A stretch of DNA of 64,000 nucleotides, taken from positions 1 to 64,000 of the forward strand of contig JAKCPI010005553.1 of assembly GCA_023213315.1 (NCBI GenBank), read 5' to 3'. This DNA is from Euborellia annulipes. Taxonomy: Eukaryota; Arthropoda; Insecta; Dermaptera; Anisolabididae. Of the stretch, positions 21,957 through 32,390 are shown one piece after another. Each line of letters begins with the position of its first letter. Within the stretch, counting starts at the first letter, position 1. The translations under genes were made by a program, and so were the position numbers. The notes beneath the pieces are model-generated. The model was not told where the DNA came from. It ran no database searches and saw only the letters and a program-made list of their open reading frames with translations.

Positions 21957-22630
21957 TTTACTTTCTCTTACCTCTATATATATGTTAATATATATAGAGA
22001 GAGAAAGTATTGGATTCATGTCAAAAATTCGATGTCGAGATTTTGATGGATGTACACGTTTTGAGGTCCCCTGAATCCAAAAAAGTGGTTTTCGCGACAT
22101 GGTCTGTCTGTGTGTGTGGGGTGTGTGGGTGGGTGTGTTCAATTTTAAGCATGAAGGAATTGTGCTACGAGGTTGAAATTTTATATTTAAGTTAAACACC
22201 TCCCGCGACCGGAAAAATAAGCTTTTAATCAAAATCGGCCAAAGAGTACTAGTACTTTACTGATGTACTTTTTCAGTTTTTTTTCGATTTTCTCAAAATT
22301 TGCTCCAACGATTTTTTTTTAAATTCAAAAATCAATTATTTTTTAGATGCTCTTTAAAATGTATATTCTCATTTTGTGATTGAAATCTTCTGAAGATCAC
22401 TTTACTCTTGTGTTTCATAGGAAAGATAGGAGAAATGGTTGCCATGATAACAAAATATAAATATTTTCCCATACTTATAAATTTTACATCTGAATTCAAA
22501 TGTAACGTACTGTCGGGAACTAAATATATTTCGACACGAAAAATCTGGTGTGACAAGCACAGTACACAACTTTCGATTACCGAAGGTAAGAGAAAGTTGT
22601 GTGCTGTGCGCCAGTCACACCAGATTTTTT
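21957..22630 (+). repeat. XHR, full-length copy
   Basis: Complete: TA palindrome (21958-22006), the GTGTGTGTGGGGTGTGTGGG tract, AGTACTAGTACTTTACTGATG, X-box variant GTTGCCATGATAAC (22438-22451) and the distal hairpin (about 22536-22630) with arms AAAAATCTGGTGTGAC and GTCACACCAGATTTTTT. A good reference copy at 674 bp. Confidence 0.88.
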
Positions 22631-22799
22631 ATTTTTTGAAATAAAAAAAAGGCTAGTGAAAATTTATTTATTCAAAAAAGCAGCAAATACAGATGAGAGG
22701 TCAGGGATTCGATTATTTATAAATCAGATTCGACTAATCGATCGATTGCCTGTAGGCTCCAAATTTTTCCATTATATTTAATCTTATCTTTTATCTATA

Positions 22800-23290
22800 T
22801 CTTATTTTATTCTGCCACTGGCGGTTTCAGGATTTTTTCAAGGGGGGGGGCGAAATTTCATATGTAGAGAAGGCGAAGAGGCAGTGGCAGACCCAAGGAG
22901 GGGAGGATAATGGCAGTAATAATGATTTATTAATTAGATATTACTTCATGTACCCGAAAAAAGATATAAGGGTGTGCCGCCGGGAGTTGAACCACGGATC
23001 CACCGATTTGCGCTCCGTTTCGAGGCTTACCTACGCGATGTATAGTATATAATATCTTAAATATTATATATAATTTCTGATTTATTATATTTTATTCCGC
23101 AATCAAATTAGTATTTTTTTTAAAATTTATTTAAGGTCTTTTTTGTCATCAGAGGCCAATAAGATCCAGTCTCAATTTATTTCATTTAATTTGCATCAAA
23201 TTAGCGTTAAAAAACTTTTGTATTTTTAAAATCATGATATTAATATTTTTTCCGTCCAAAGGCCCCCTCCCTCCTCTAGTGTATTCTGCC
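22800..23290. other. Possible hAT-like debris around a tRNA-like segment
   Basis: CACTGGCGGTTTCAGGA with a G run (22817-22852) and GCAGTGGCAGACCCAAGGAGG (22881-22901) resemble hAT ends, but no partner ends or 8-bp duplications were found. On the minus strand, 22974-23040 has a B-box-like GGTTCAACTCC with GGTAAGCCTC upstream. Its T stem does not pair well, so a decayed tRNA or SINE head is likelier than a tRNA gene. Confidence 0.3.
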
Positions 23291-23710
23291 AACCCAATTT
23301 CTTCCTCCTCAAAGCCTTATCCCTACTCTCTACTCCCTTCTTCATATTCTCTACTAAATTTTTCAATTCTTTATTTAATTTTTTGACATTTTCGATTTAA
23401 AATAAATGCCTATTAACTTATTCGACTATTGCAACGCCTCAACCTAAATGTATTAAACAGTCGATAATTATTGTGTTATAATAGAGGATTGAATGTATTA
23501 AGATTTAGGACAATCCACCCAGCATGCATAATTATTGTACTAGTAGGGAAAATTAATGATGTATTGAATTTGGAAACAATAGTTCGAGTATTAATAAATG
23601 AAAACTCGATTAATTATTAAAATACTTTAATATTTCACAAAGAAAAAATTCCATATTTTTTATCTTTCCTCAAAATTAAAGTTTAGTTATTAAAATAAAA
23701 AATAATAAAA
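23291..23710. other. AT-rich intergenic, nothing recognised
   Basis: No gene or repeat boundary recognised. Confidence 0.4.
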
Positions 23711-24332
23711 GAAAATATTAAAGTAAACGAAACGAAGTATGCTGGGTCAACAGTATTAAGGTTATGGAAAAAGAAAAACCAGCGAATGCTTTCCCCGTTA
23801 AAACAATTTATTCGCAGATATTTCGGTAAGCCTAACGCAAACCATCCTCAGTGCTTCAAATTATATGATTGTGGAGCGTTTAATAAACTCATAAAATGCT
23901 TGAGAAGCCATTCTATATATGGAGGGGACAAAATCGTATGAAGCAAGTCACTGAGAGAAAAATAGCATCTATATACATAAGACACAATCGAATTTTTGTA
24001 TGCTTTAAGATAATTTCTATTAGAGTATTAGAAAGTACACGCGCCTGGTGGATCACTCTGAGAATAATCTTAAAGCATACAAAAATTCGATTGTGTCTTA
24101 TGTATATAGATGCTATTTTTCTTTCAGTGACTTGCTTCATACGATTTTGTCCCCCTCCATATATAGAATGGCTTCTCAAGCATTTTATGAGTTTATTAAA
24201 CGCTCCACAATCATATAATTTGAAGCACTGAGGATGGTTTGCGTTAGGCTTACCGAAATATCTGCGAATAAATTGTTTTAACGTGGAAAGCATTCGCTGG
24301 TTTTTCTTTCTCCATAACGAAAATATTAAAGT
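23711..24332. mobile_element. Inverted dimer foldback flanked by 14-bp direct repeats
   Basis: Arms 23761-24016 and 24062-24318 are reverse complements over about 256 bp, with about five differences by eye, around a loop of about 45 bases. GAAAATATTAAAGT occurs at 23711-23724 and at 24319-24332, so the unit looks bounded by a target duplication, with 36 unpaired bases inside its left end. ORFs of 111 and 126 codons on the two strands are a by-product of the symmetry. The arm motif CTGAGGATGG...ACCGAAATATC with GAATAAATTG recalls ends of Penelope-like retroelements, which often insert as inverted partial copies. That identity is a guess. Confidence 0.75.
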
Positions 24333-25572
24333 TCTTAAACGGGTATACTAAGGTATTTATTAATAAAAATTATTTTTATAAAAAAAAAAAACTGAAACAT
24401 CTTTTAACTCTCAGCTTTATTATGTCTTCCTGTTTTAGAATAAATCCCCTTATTCCCTTACTGAGATTTAAATATTTATATTCACATCAAAAAGAATAAA
24501 ACAAATCGTTAGGCCCACGGAGTTACTGGATGATATTTGACTTGGAGATAGTTAAGAACTCTAGAGAAAAAAAATTATTCCAGGTAAAGAGGGAGGAAAA
24601 AAATGGAAAGATTACCATTTATTTAGATTTTTTATCATAAATTACATAGCTTCACAAGTTTTTTATTCTTATTATTAATCAATAATAAGAGTAAAACATG
24701 TTTATTAACAATGCTAGAATTTAAATATTATCTACGAAGATTTTTTACGCATTTCACTTGAATTGGCTAACTTAGTTACTGACTTCTTTGACTCGTGACC
24801 CCCAAAGACGGGCGGCGCAGCTAGTAAACAAATATAAGCTTTCATTAACTATACTAAGATATCGAATTATGATTTTTCATTTGACCTATTTTTTTTTAGG
24901 CCTACTAAAAAAAAATTAATACTACAAATACTAATACTTGAAATTATTTTAAATTTTATATAATAATTTAAACAGATGATATGGAAAGGCCCTTTATTTT
25001 AATAATAACTTAAATATTCGTGAGAGAGAAAATTAAAATTTAATTCAACGCAATATCTTCCTTTTATACTTATTTGCTTAAAGAAAATGAGATCTGAATA
25101 AAGCAAATAACTCCTTATGGAAAAACAAATCAAATTTAATTTAGCTTTAAAAAAAAAAAAGTAAAAATTAAAAGACAGTTAAAATTCTTAAATAATCATT
25201 AGGTTTGCTTAACAAATGATATTTTAAAGTTTAATTTTTCTCTAAATTTATTTTTTTTCTTTTTAATTAAAATAAAACATGGCACTTGAACTCTCGAGGA
25301 TGTTTGTAATGAATTATTATTTTTAATAAAATCAATGAAAAAATTTTAACTCTGGGAAATATTAAATATTATTAAATAAACATCATGAATGTATAACATT
25401 AAATTACCAGTAAAATTGATTCAAGAAAAAAAGTATTATTTTATTTCGAGTCTTTTGCGAGTGAACCTTTTTTAATTAATTATTTGCCAATATACAAGGC
25501 AAACATTGACTCTTGTAACTTCAGTCGAGAACCCAAGTTCTACCGTCTGGGCCGGTTTCTTCATCCAGGGTC
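24333..25572. other. AT-rich intergenic with one ACTAGCTG-type motif
   Basis: No gene is seen. GACCCCCAAAGACGGGCGGC followed by GCAGCTAGT (24797-24825, minus orientation) is a GC-rich relative of the motif in the 4.6-6.0 kb array. Confidence 0.45.
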
Positions 25573-25785
25573 CAGAGGCGTACCGAGGCAGTTGGGGGCC
25601 TGGGGCGGAACTAGAAGAGGGGGCCTTATATTGAATTTTTTTTTTGGGGGAGTTAATTTCACAGTACGTAAATACGTCTGTATCTTTTCTGTCTGTTTTG
25701 TGTGTATTATATACCTGCTTTTTATTATACTTTACAATAAAAATGTCATTAGACTTATCAGTATTACTTTTTCTTTTGTTATATT

Positions 25786-25952
25786 CATGGGCGTAACTAG
25801 AGAATTTGGCTGGGGGGGGGGGGCATGGGACCAGCTTTCTTCCGGGGGGCCTGGAAAGCCCCATATTTCATATTTTCTCAATTATTCTTGGGGCACTGAG
25901 CTTTCGGGGGGAGGGGGGCAGGCACCCCCGGCACCCCCTAGTTACGCCCATG
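25786..25952. mobile_element. Nested hAT-like MITE, 167 bp
   Basis: Ends CATGGGCGTAACTAG and CTAGTTACGCCCATG are perfect inverted repeats. The flanks GTTATATT (25778-25785 and 25953-25960) match at 8 of 8. It inserted into the larger element at 25573-29254 and is therefore younger. G-rich interior, no coding capacity. Confidence 0.88.
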
Positions 25953-26560
25953 GTTATATTTCTACTTTAAACTCAAAATATACAAAATGCAAAATTTATC
26001 ACATAATAACAAAATAATATACAAATTTGCTCCTAGTGTACCAGGTCATGTTTTTGGGATTAAAGGCTGTTGTAACACGGTTTGACTTAAAATAACAACA
26101 ATTATGTATAGAATATAAATTTCGAAGAAGAACATTAGCTTTCTTTTGAGATATTAAGCTTGTTTCTATTATGCACCGTTCTGGAGTTTGGCTCAATATG
26201 TTACCTTTTTGAGCCTTGACCTTTTTGGTCAAAAATTTGGATTCTTTCATACTTTGAATGACGAGCGGCAGCTATCTCAATATCTGCAAAGGGGAATCGT
26301 TTTTTGGGGTCCAGACGAACAATATTAAAAAATTTTTCGTCTCTATGAGTCCGGTCACCCTACTTTACTAGCCTATATAGGAAACGCGGAAGATAAATAT
26401 TTAAAATTGGTATTTTTCTTATTCTTAGTACCTAGTATAAGTCTACCAAATTTTAAGAAAATCTGAGATGGTGAGGAAAGTTTTCTTCTAAAATTGGTTT
26501 TATTTGCATGGGATTAAGAAAAGACGAAGGCTATGGTGCAAATCCTCAAAAGCAGTATAT

Positions 26561-26672
26561 AGCCATTTGGTATCCAATTGGCTTAAATAAAATCATCGGA
26601 CGCCTTGGTCCGAACCCGCGACGTTTGGTATATGAGGTTAACACGCTAACCTCTACACCACGCCCCGTGGGT
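26561..26672 (-). mobile_element. SINE-A fragment (tRNA-like head)
   Basis: On the minus strand: GCGTGGTGTAGAGGTTAGCG, the B-box region CGGGTTCGGACCAAGGCG, then CGATGATTTTATTTAAGCC. The body and tail are missing. It sits directly beside the first unit of the satellite array. Confidence 0.75.
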
Positions 26673-26673
26673 T

Positions 26674-29181
26674 GTTTTTACTTGAGCCCTGAAGGCCCCG
26701 GGGCCTCTCAAAGAGAAATTTTCAATAAATTTTGTTTTTTTATCTAAATTTTCCCATTTTTGCTTGAGCCCCAAGGGCCCCGGGGCTCTCAAAGAGAAAT
26801 TTTCAATAAATTTTGTTTTTTTTATCTAAATTTTCCCATTTTTACGACCCCAGGGCCCCGGGGCCTCCCAAAGAGAAATTTTCAATAAATTTTGTTTTTA
26901 CTGGCCCCAAGGGCCCCGGGCCTCTCAAAGAGAAATTTTCATTAAATTTTGTTTTTTTTTATCTAAATTTTCCCATTTTTGCTTGAGCCCCAAGGGCCCC
27001 GGGCCTCTCAAAGAGAAATTTTCAATAAATTTTGTTTTTTTTTATCTAAATTTTCCCATTTTTGTTGGCCCCAAGGGCCCCGGGCCTCTCAAAGAATTTT
27101 CAATAAATTTTGTTTTTTTTATCTAAATTTTCCCATTTTTGTTGAGCCCCAAGGGCCCGGGCCTCCCAAAGAATTTTCAATAAATTTTGTTTTTACTTGA
27201 CCCCAAGGGCGGGCCTCTCAAGAGAAATTTTCAATAAATTTTGTTTTTTTTTATCTAAATTTTCCCATTTTACTTGAGCCCCAAGGGCCCGGGCCTCTCA
27301 AGAAATTTTCAATAAATTTTGTTTTTTTTTATCTAAATTTTCCATTTTTGTACCCAGGCCGGGCCTCCCAAGAGAATTTTCAATAAATTTTGTTTTTACT
27401 TGGCCCCAAGGGCCCCGGGCCTCTCAAAGAGAATTTTCAATAAATTTTGTTTTTTTTATCTAAATTTTCCCATTTTTAGCCCCAAGGGCCCCGGGGCCTC
27501 TCAAAGAGAATTTTCATTACATTTTGTTTTTACTTGACCCCAAGGACCCCGAGGCCTTTCAAAGAGAAATTTTCATTAAATTTTCTTTTTTTTATCTAAA
27601 TTTTCCCATTTTTACTTGAGCCCTGAGGGCCCGGGCCTCTCAAGAGAAATTTTCAATAAATTTTGTTTTTTTATCTAAATTTTCCCATTTTTGCTTGAGC
27701 CCCAAGGGCCCGGGGCCTCTCAAAAGAAATTTTCATTAAATTTTGTTTTTACTTGAGCCCTGAAGGCCCCGGGGCCTCTCAAAAAAATTTTCAATAAATT
27801 TTGTTTTTTTTATCTAAATTTTCCCATTTTCACTTGAGCCCCAAGGGCCCCGGGCCTCTCAAAGAGAAATTTTCAATAAATTTTGTTTTTTTTATCTAAA
27901 TTTTCCCATTTTTACTTGGCCCCAAGGGCCCCGGGCCTCTCAAAGAGAAATTTTCATTACATTTTGTTTTTACTTGAGCCCCAAGGACCCCGAGGCCTTT
28001 CAAAGAGAAATTTTCATAAATTTTTTTTTTTATCTAAATTTTCCCATTTTTACTTGGCCCTGAGGGCCCCGGGGCCTCTCAAAGAGAAATTTTCAATAAA
28101 TTTTGTTTTTACTTGAGCCCCAAGGGCCCCGGGGCCTCTCAAAGAGAAATTTTCAATAAATTTTGTTTTTTTTATCTAAATTTTCCCATTTTTACTTGAG
28201 CCCCAAGGGCCCCGGGGCCTCTCAAAGAGAAATTTTCATTAAATTTTGTTTTTATTGAGCCCTGAGGCCCCGGGGCCTCTCAAAGAGAAATTTTCAATAA
28301 ATTTTGTTTTTTTTATCTAAATTTTCCCATTTTTGCTTGAGCCCCAAGGGCCCCGGGGCCTCTCAAAGAGAAATTTTCATTACATTTTGTTTTTACTTGA
28401 GCCCCAAGGACCCCGAGGCCTTTCAAAGAGAAATTTTCATTAAATTTTCTTTTTTTTATCTAAATTTTCCCATTTTTACTTGAGCCCTGAGGGCCCCGGG
28501 GCCTCTCAAAGAGAAATTTTCAATAAATTTTGTTTTTTTTTATCTAAATTTTCCCATTTTTACTTGAGCCCCAAGGGCCCCGGGGCCTCTCAAAGAGAAA
28601 TTTTCAATAAATTTTGTTTTTTTTTATCTAAATTTTCCCATTTTGCTTGAGCCCCAAGGGCCCCGGGGCCTCTCAAAGAGAAATTTTCATTACATTTTGT
28701 TTTTTTTTATCTAAATTTTCCCATTTTTACTTGAGCCCTGAAGGCCCCGGGGCCTCTCAAAGAGAAATTTTCAATAAATTTTGTTTTTTTTTATCTAAAT
28801 TTTCCCATTTTTGCTTGAGCCCCAAGGGCCCCGGGGCCTCTCAAAGAGAAATTTTCATTACATTTTGTTTTTACTTGAGCCCCAAGGACCCCGAGGCCTT
28901 TCAAAGAGAAATTTTCATTAAATTTTCTTTTTTTATCTAAATTTTCCCATTTTTACTTGAGCCCCAAGGGCCCCGGGGCCTCTCAAAGAGAAATTTTCAA
29001 TAAATTTTGTTTTTTTATCTAAATTTTCCCATTTTCACTTGAGCCCCAAGGGCCCCGGGGCCTCTCAAAGGGAAATTTTTATTAAATTTTCTTTTTTTTA
29101 TCTAAATTTTCCCATTTTTACTTGAGCCCTGAGGGCCCCGGGGCCTTTCAAAGGGAAATTTTCATTAAATTTTTTTTTATA
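26674..29181 (+). repeat. Tandem array of about 34 units with GGCCCCGGGGCC palindrome
   Basis: The unit is about 80-88 bp: CTTGAGCCCCAAGGGCCCC, GGGGCCTCTCAAAGAGAAAT, TTTCAATAAATTTTG, a T run, then TCTAAATTTTCCCATTTT. A shorter form of about 60 bp lacks the last part. I count 34 ATTTTCA(A/T)TA motifs. Early units (26760-27440) are more eroded than later ones. A marked variant, CAAGGACCCCGAGGCCTTTC, begins at 27541, 27982, 28405 and 28883, showing a higher-order repeat of roughly 420-480 bp. ORFs of 70-100 codons through it are repetitive by-products. Confidence 0.93.
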
Positions 29182-29262
29182 AATATATGGGGGCCTATGC
29201 CGGCTCGGGGCCTGGGGCGGACCGCCCCCTCGCCCCCCCCTCGGTACGCCACTGCCAGGGTC

Positions 29263-29520
29263 AAGGGACAATTTAGCTTTGAAATCAATAAACACCCTGT
29301 TTCTGTACTAAATCTCACCATCAGTTGAAATATTTGTTTTAATTTACTTTTAATAAAATTATAAAATGTTGTATTGGAAATAAGACTTTTTTTGTAATGA
29401 TCGTGGTTTAATTTTCTTGGTAATTTATAATACAATTATCTACAAAGTTTTACAACATTTCTACCACTATTTATGACATACGGTGTTGTATTTACTTAGA
29501 GGAGCAAAACCTAAGTTTTA
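29263..29520. other. Intergenic spacer
   Basis: Unique AT-rich sequence between the hAT-like element and a MITE; nothing else recognised. Confidence 0.45.
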
Positions 29521-29841
29521 AGGCCGTTTCACACGGAGGGTTTTCTGGCTATATTGTATGCGAAATGACGTCATTTATAACCCTAGAGTCTGATTGGTTT
29601 TTGGCTGATTCCCTATGTTCTATTTTTTTGCATGCCTTTTTTTCCAAACCCAGACATCGACCAATCACAGAGTCGGATTTTTCACGTCATCCAACATGGC
29701 TGACTTAACCAAAAAGTGAGGTTATTTGATTTTGACAGCTTACGTTTTATTTTTTTGAAATATTTAAAGCATCACACTGCTGGCTCTGCTTCCAGTGACG
29801 TCATATCGCATGCAATGTAACCTGAAACGGTTAAATGGCCT
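29521..29841. mobile_element. MITE with TTA duplication and palindromic CRE-like ends, 321 bp
   Basis: Outer ends AGGCCGTTTCACACGG and, reversed, AGGCCATTTAACCGTTTC are imperfect inverted repeats flanked by TTA on both sides (29518-29520, 29842-29844), as PIF/Harbinger elements leave. Inner inverted repeats are better: ATTGTATGCGAAATGACGTC against ATTGCATGCGATATGACGTC. Each arm contains TGACGTCA, the ATF/CREB-type octamer. Superfamily is inferred from the trinucleotide only. Confidence 0.55.
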
Positions 29842-30974
29842 TTAGTAATTGCTTCTCAAAGTGAATATATCAATTAATGCAGATACTTGGCCGAAAAGTA
29901 AAATTTTGTAGTTGTTTTAGTAATTACAAAAAATGTCTCTTATTTCTAATAATAAAAATCGAGAAAGTTTAAATCATTTAGTGAGATGTACTATATGTAA
30001 GTTTTAGTACTAATGGAGGTTTGTCCATTACAAGGCTATAGCTAAATCGCTTAACCAAGAGCCAGAAAAAAGTCTAACACAAGGGTAGAGTACTCGCCTC
30101 TTGTGCTAGAATTCGTTTCCAGCCGGAAGGGACACAATTTTATATCAATTGATTTGTTTACCAATCAATTGAAATAAATAGGAACGGAGTCTAAATGGCC
30201 TTAGATCCGGAAAAAGATCTTAAAAATAAACTCTCTAACTTGGGGTATATTATTATAATTTTAAATATATAAAATATTTCTCACTTCAATAAAACAATTT
30301 CTATTTTGGGCTACTAATTAATCTAATCAGAATATTGTTTTCTTTATAATTAATTAAACAGCATAGTTAACATATATTTTTTTACCTCACTATAATTGGA
30401 GATAATTAGATAATAATAATAATGTGTAACCTGTAAGGTATTTCAATCGTATCTGCCTAACAGAAATTTTTGCAACATTAATTAATCAATTCTATTCAAA
30501 ACATGTAGCAAGCATAAAATGCCATTTATCACATTAAGGTTGACAAATCACACAACGATATAATAAAATCATTATGTTTCATTAAAAAGAAATGAGATAT
30601 TCTATTCTTTATGAAAATTATCTTGAGATTTGGTCTGAGAAAAAAGTCTGATATATCAACTGATATCAAAGTGTACTTTTATTATAAGGGCTCAGAGAAA
30701 TAAAACCTTTTTTTTTCTCAGGTGCCACTTCACCCTTATTCAGCGTTAATCCACCTATTATAAAATTTTATTAGTAGCACTATTGAAAAACTAGTGATAT
30801 TTGATGCTTGTCTAAAATACATTTATTCAACATTTCAATTGGAACTTATAATATTACAACAATAAGCAGTAGTAGGAGAAAAAATTGTTATTTAAATGAT
30901 TTTGCTATTTTATTTCATCGGATCATATTGATTAATCTCGTATAACCCTATTTAGCCAGGCAGCTGACCTCGAG
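29842..30974. other. AT-rich intergenic with a SINE-B
   Basis: Apart from the SINE-B at 30075-30230, I see no gene, splice pair or repeat boundary. Confidence 0.4.
30075..30230 (+). mobile_element. SINE-B copy
   Basis: A tRNA-like head (AAGGGTAGAGTACTCGCCTC, then TTGTGCTAGAATTCGTTTCC), a palindromic ATCAATTGATTTG...CAATCAATTGAAATAAAT segment, and the tail GGAGTCTAAATGGCCTTAGA, ending GAAAAAGATCTTAAAAATAA. One of the clearest SINE-B copies. Confidence 0.65.
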
Positions 30975-31350
30975 TCTAAGGTTCATTCTACACGAGCCTT
31001 TTTGCCGCGTTTCTAATGACGAGTTTTCAACGCTTCAAAAACGCGAGTTAAACAGAACTAAGGAGTTTATATGAGAGCTACTACACGGGCATTTTGAATG
31101 CGTTAGCTGGCGTTCGAGCGCTTCTAAAGCGTTAGAAACGGGTCAAAAACGCGTTGAAGCGTTAGGGGAGGACATGTTACTACAAAGAATTTTTTACAAA
31201 TTTATTTTTTGAACATTTAAAGAAAAAAGTTGATCATTCTGTTTCCATTTTTCGCCACCGATGCTCTACTCAACAGGTTGGCGCTTCGAAAGTGATCTGT
31301 TTCCATTTTTCGCCACCGACGCTCTACTCAACAAGTTGGCGCTTCGGTTG
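30975..31350. repeat. GCGTT-rich segment and a 58-bp tandem duplication
   Basis: 30975-31165 is crowded with AACGC/GCGTT words in both orientations (CAACGCTTCAAAAACGCG, CAAAAACGCGTTGAAGCGTT), suggesting an old inverted or tandem element. Then CTGTTTCCATTTTTCGCCAC...GGCGCTTCG occurs at 31239-31288 and 31297-31346, a 58-bp direct duplication with few mismatches. Confidence 0.55.
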
Positions 31351-31850
31351 TCAAAAAAATGTCTCCTTAAAAGTGATTATTGCCAGATTTAAATAATCGA
31401 ATTAATAAAGAGTGAAATGGAAAATTTAATTAAAAAAAAATAATATCTTCAAGAAATTAAAAAACAAAAATAAATTGAACCTGCGTTTAGTTGAAGGTTG
31501 TTCATGTTAAATTTAATTTTTGTTTCATCTCTCATAATTGACAAAATTAGTATATAATAAATAATTTTCACGATTTCATTATCAAATTACTATTGTTAAG
31601 TTCAAAAAAGACGTCTTCAAAGCAAAATGGGATTTTTTATGTGTATTTTTTTCCCTTACCTTTTAAAGTATTTTTTTTAAAGAGATATTATTTTTTTAAA
31701 TAATATTTTGCTATTTAAATAATAAAAGAATTACATATAAATAAAAGTAAAAATTCTCATAAAAAATTATTTTCTATCCATTTATATATTCCTTATTATT
31801 TGTATTGATTTTTAATTAAAAGAAGTTGGATGTATGCCAAATTTCTATTT
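31351..31850. other. AT-rich intergenic, nothing recognised
   Basis: No ORF or repeat structure recognised. Confidence 0.45.
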
Positions 31851-32160
31851 ACATGGGCTCTATGGGCCTAAGGTCCTAGGCCAAGCAGTTGTCCACCAAT
31901 GAGAAGAGACCCCGCCTCTCTCGAGGGATCAGCTGGAGACCGAGTCTATATACATTCCCTATATGAAAAGTACCCATTATATTCCAATGCAAGGTCAAGG
32001 AGAGTTCAGTAGAGTGGGGGCAGTGATAAGTGAAGCACCTTCTGTGTTAATCGTGTTCAATCGTCTCATTTGGATCATGGCGTCGCGCGAGGCGGACGCG
32101 TCCCACCTGGGCTCCGTAAAAAATTCGCCTTTCTTCTAAACTTTAAGACCATTAAAGGTA
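31851..32160 (+). promoter_or_regulatory. Possible promoter and first exon of an unrecognised gene
   Basis: Composition changes from AT-rich to mixed. GTTCAGTAGAG (about 32006) has an initiator-like TCAGT; a TATATTCC lies about 27 bases before it. Then a CpG-dense ATG context GATCATGGCGTCGCGCGAGG (ATG at 32079) opens 20 codons (MASREADASHLGSVKNSPFF) before TAA. Possible donors are CTCC|GTAAAA within the ORF and TAAAG|GTAAAT near 32158. The CpG-rich core could instead be an end of a DNA transposon. No downstream exon was found. Confidence 0.25.
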
Positions 32161-32390
32161 AATTTCATCTCTCCACGTTCATTAATACTTGGTTTATTAT
32201 TCTAAATATTAGAAATATAAATGGCTCCATAAAAAATGATTATTTATATACTGCATTATATATAAACGTAGTTGTGATTTTATAAAAATGTATTCATAGG
32301 AGCCAATGTCGGAATATAACTAAATATTTTTATATATGGAGGTGGTCGAAGTTTGTTTCTAGTCGATAAAGTGTATTTATTTATTTATTA
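32161..32390. other. AT-rich spacer
   Basis: Nothing recognised before the SINE-A tail. Confidence 0.4.

Larger units (their letters stand above)
25573..29254. mobile_element. 3.7-kb hAT-like non-autonomous element carrying a satellite array
   Basis: The left end CAGAGGCGTACCGAGG (25573-25588) and right end CCTCGGTACGCCACTG (29239-29254) are inverted repeats (15 of 16 bases), with further shared GGGGCCTGGGGCGG sequence inside each. The flanks CCAGGGTC (25565-25572) and CCAGGGTC (29255-29262) are a perfect 8-bp duplication. So the whole stretch, including a nested MITE, a SINE-A fragment and about 2.5 kb of tandem repeats, is one hAT-type insertion. I recognise no transposase; an 83-codon minus-strand ORF at 25999-26250 has no recognised domain. 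The array unit contains GGGGCCTCTCAAAGAGAAATT, close to sequence just inside the right end (GGGGCCTTTCAAAGGGAAATT), so the array probably grew from the element's own subterminal DNA. Confidence 0.85.

Noticed and set aside
22974..23040. A tRNA gene on the minus strand
   Set aside because: A B-box-like word is present, but the T stem and acceptor stem do not pair.
24225..24285. Hammerhead-ribozyme-like string CTGAGGA...GAAA in the foldback arm
   Set aside because: The CUGANGA and GAAA words are present, but bases next to them do not pair as stem II requires (T opposite C at the first position), and no stem III with a cleavage site was found.
23896..24293. 111- and 126-codon ORFs on opposite strands
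   Set aside because: They are mirror products of the inverted repeat and resemble each other for that reason only.
26979..28940. ORFs of 73-97 codons through the satellite array
   Set aside because: They are periodic translations of the repeat unit and change frame with every unit-length variant; no start context or independent support.
32070..32285. 71-codon ORF starting MDHGVARGG
   Set aside because: Starts at TTG and continues into AT-only sequence; the ATG frame at 32079 is the better, though still weak, candidate.
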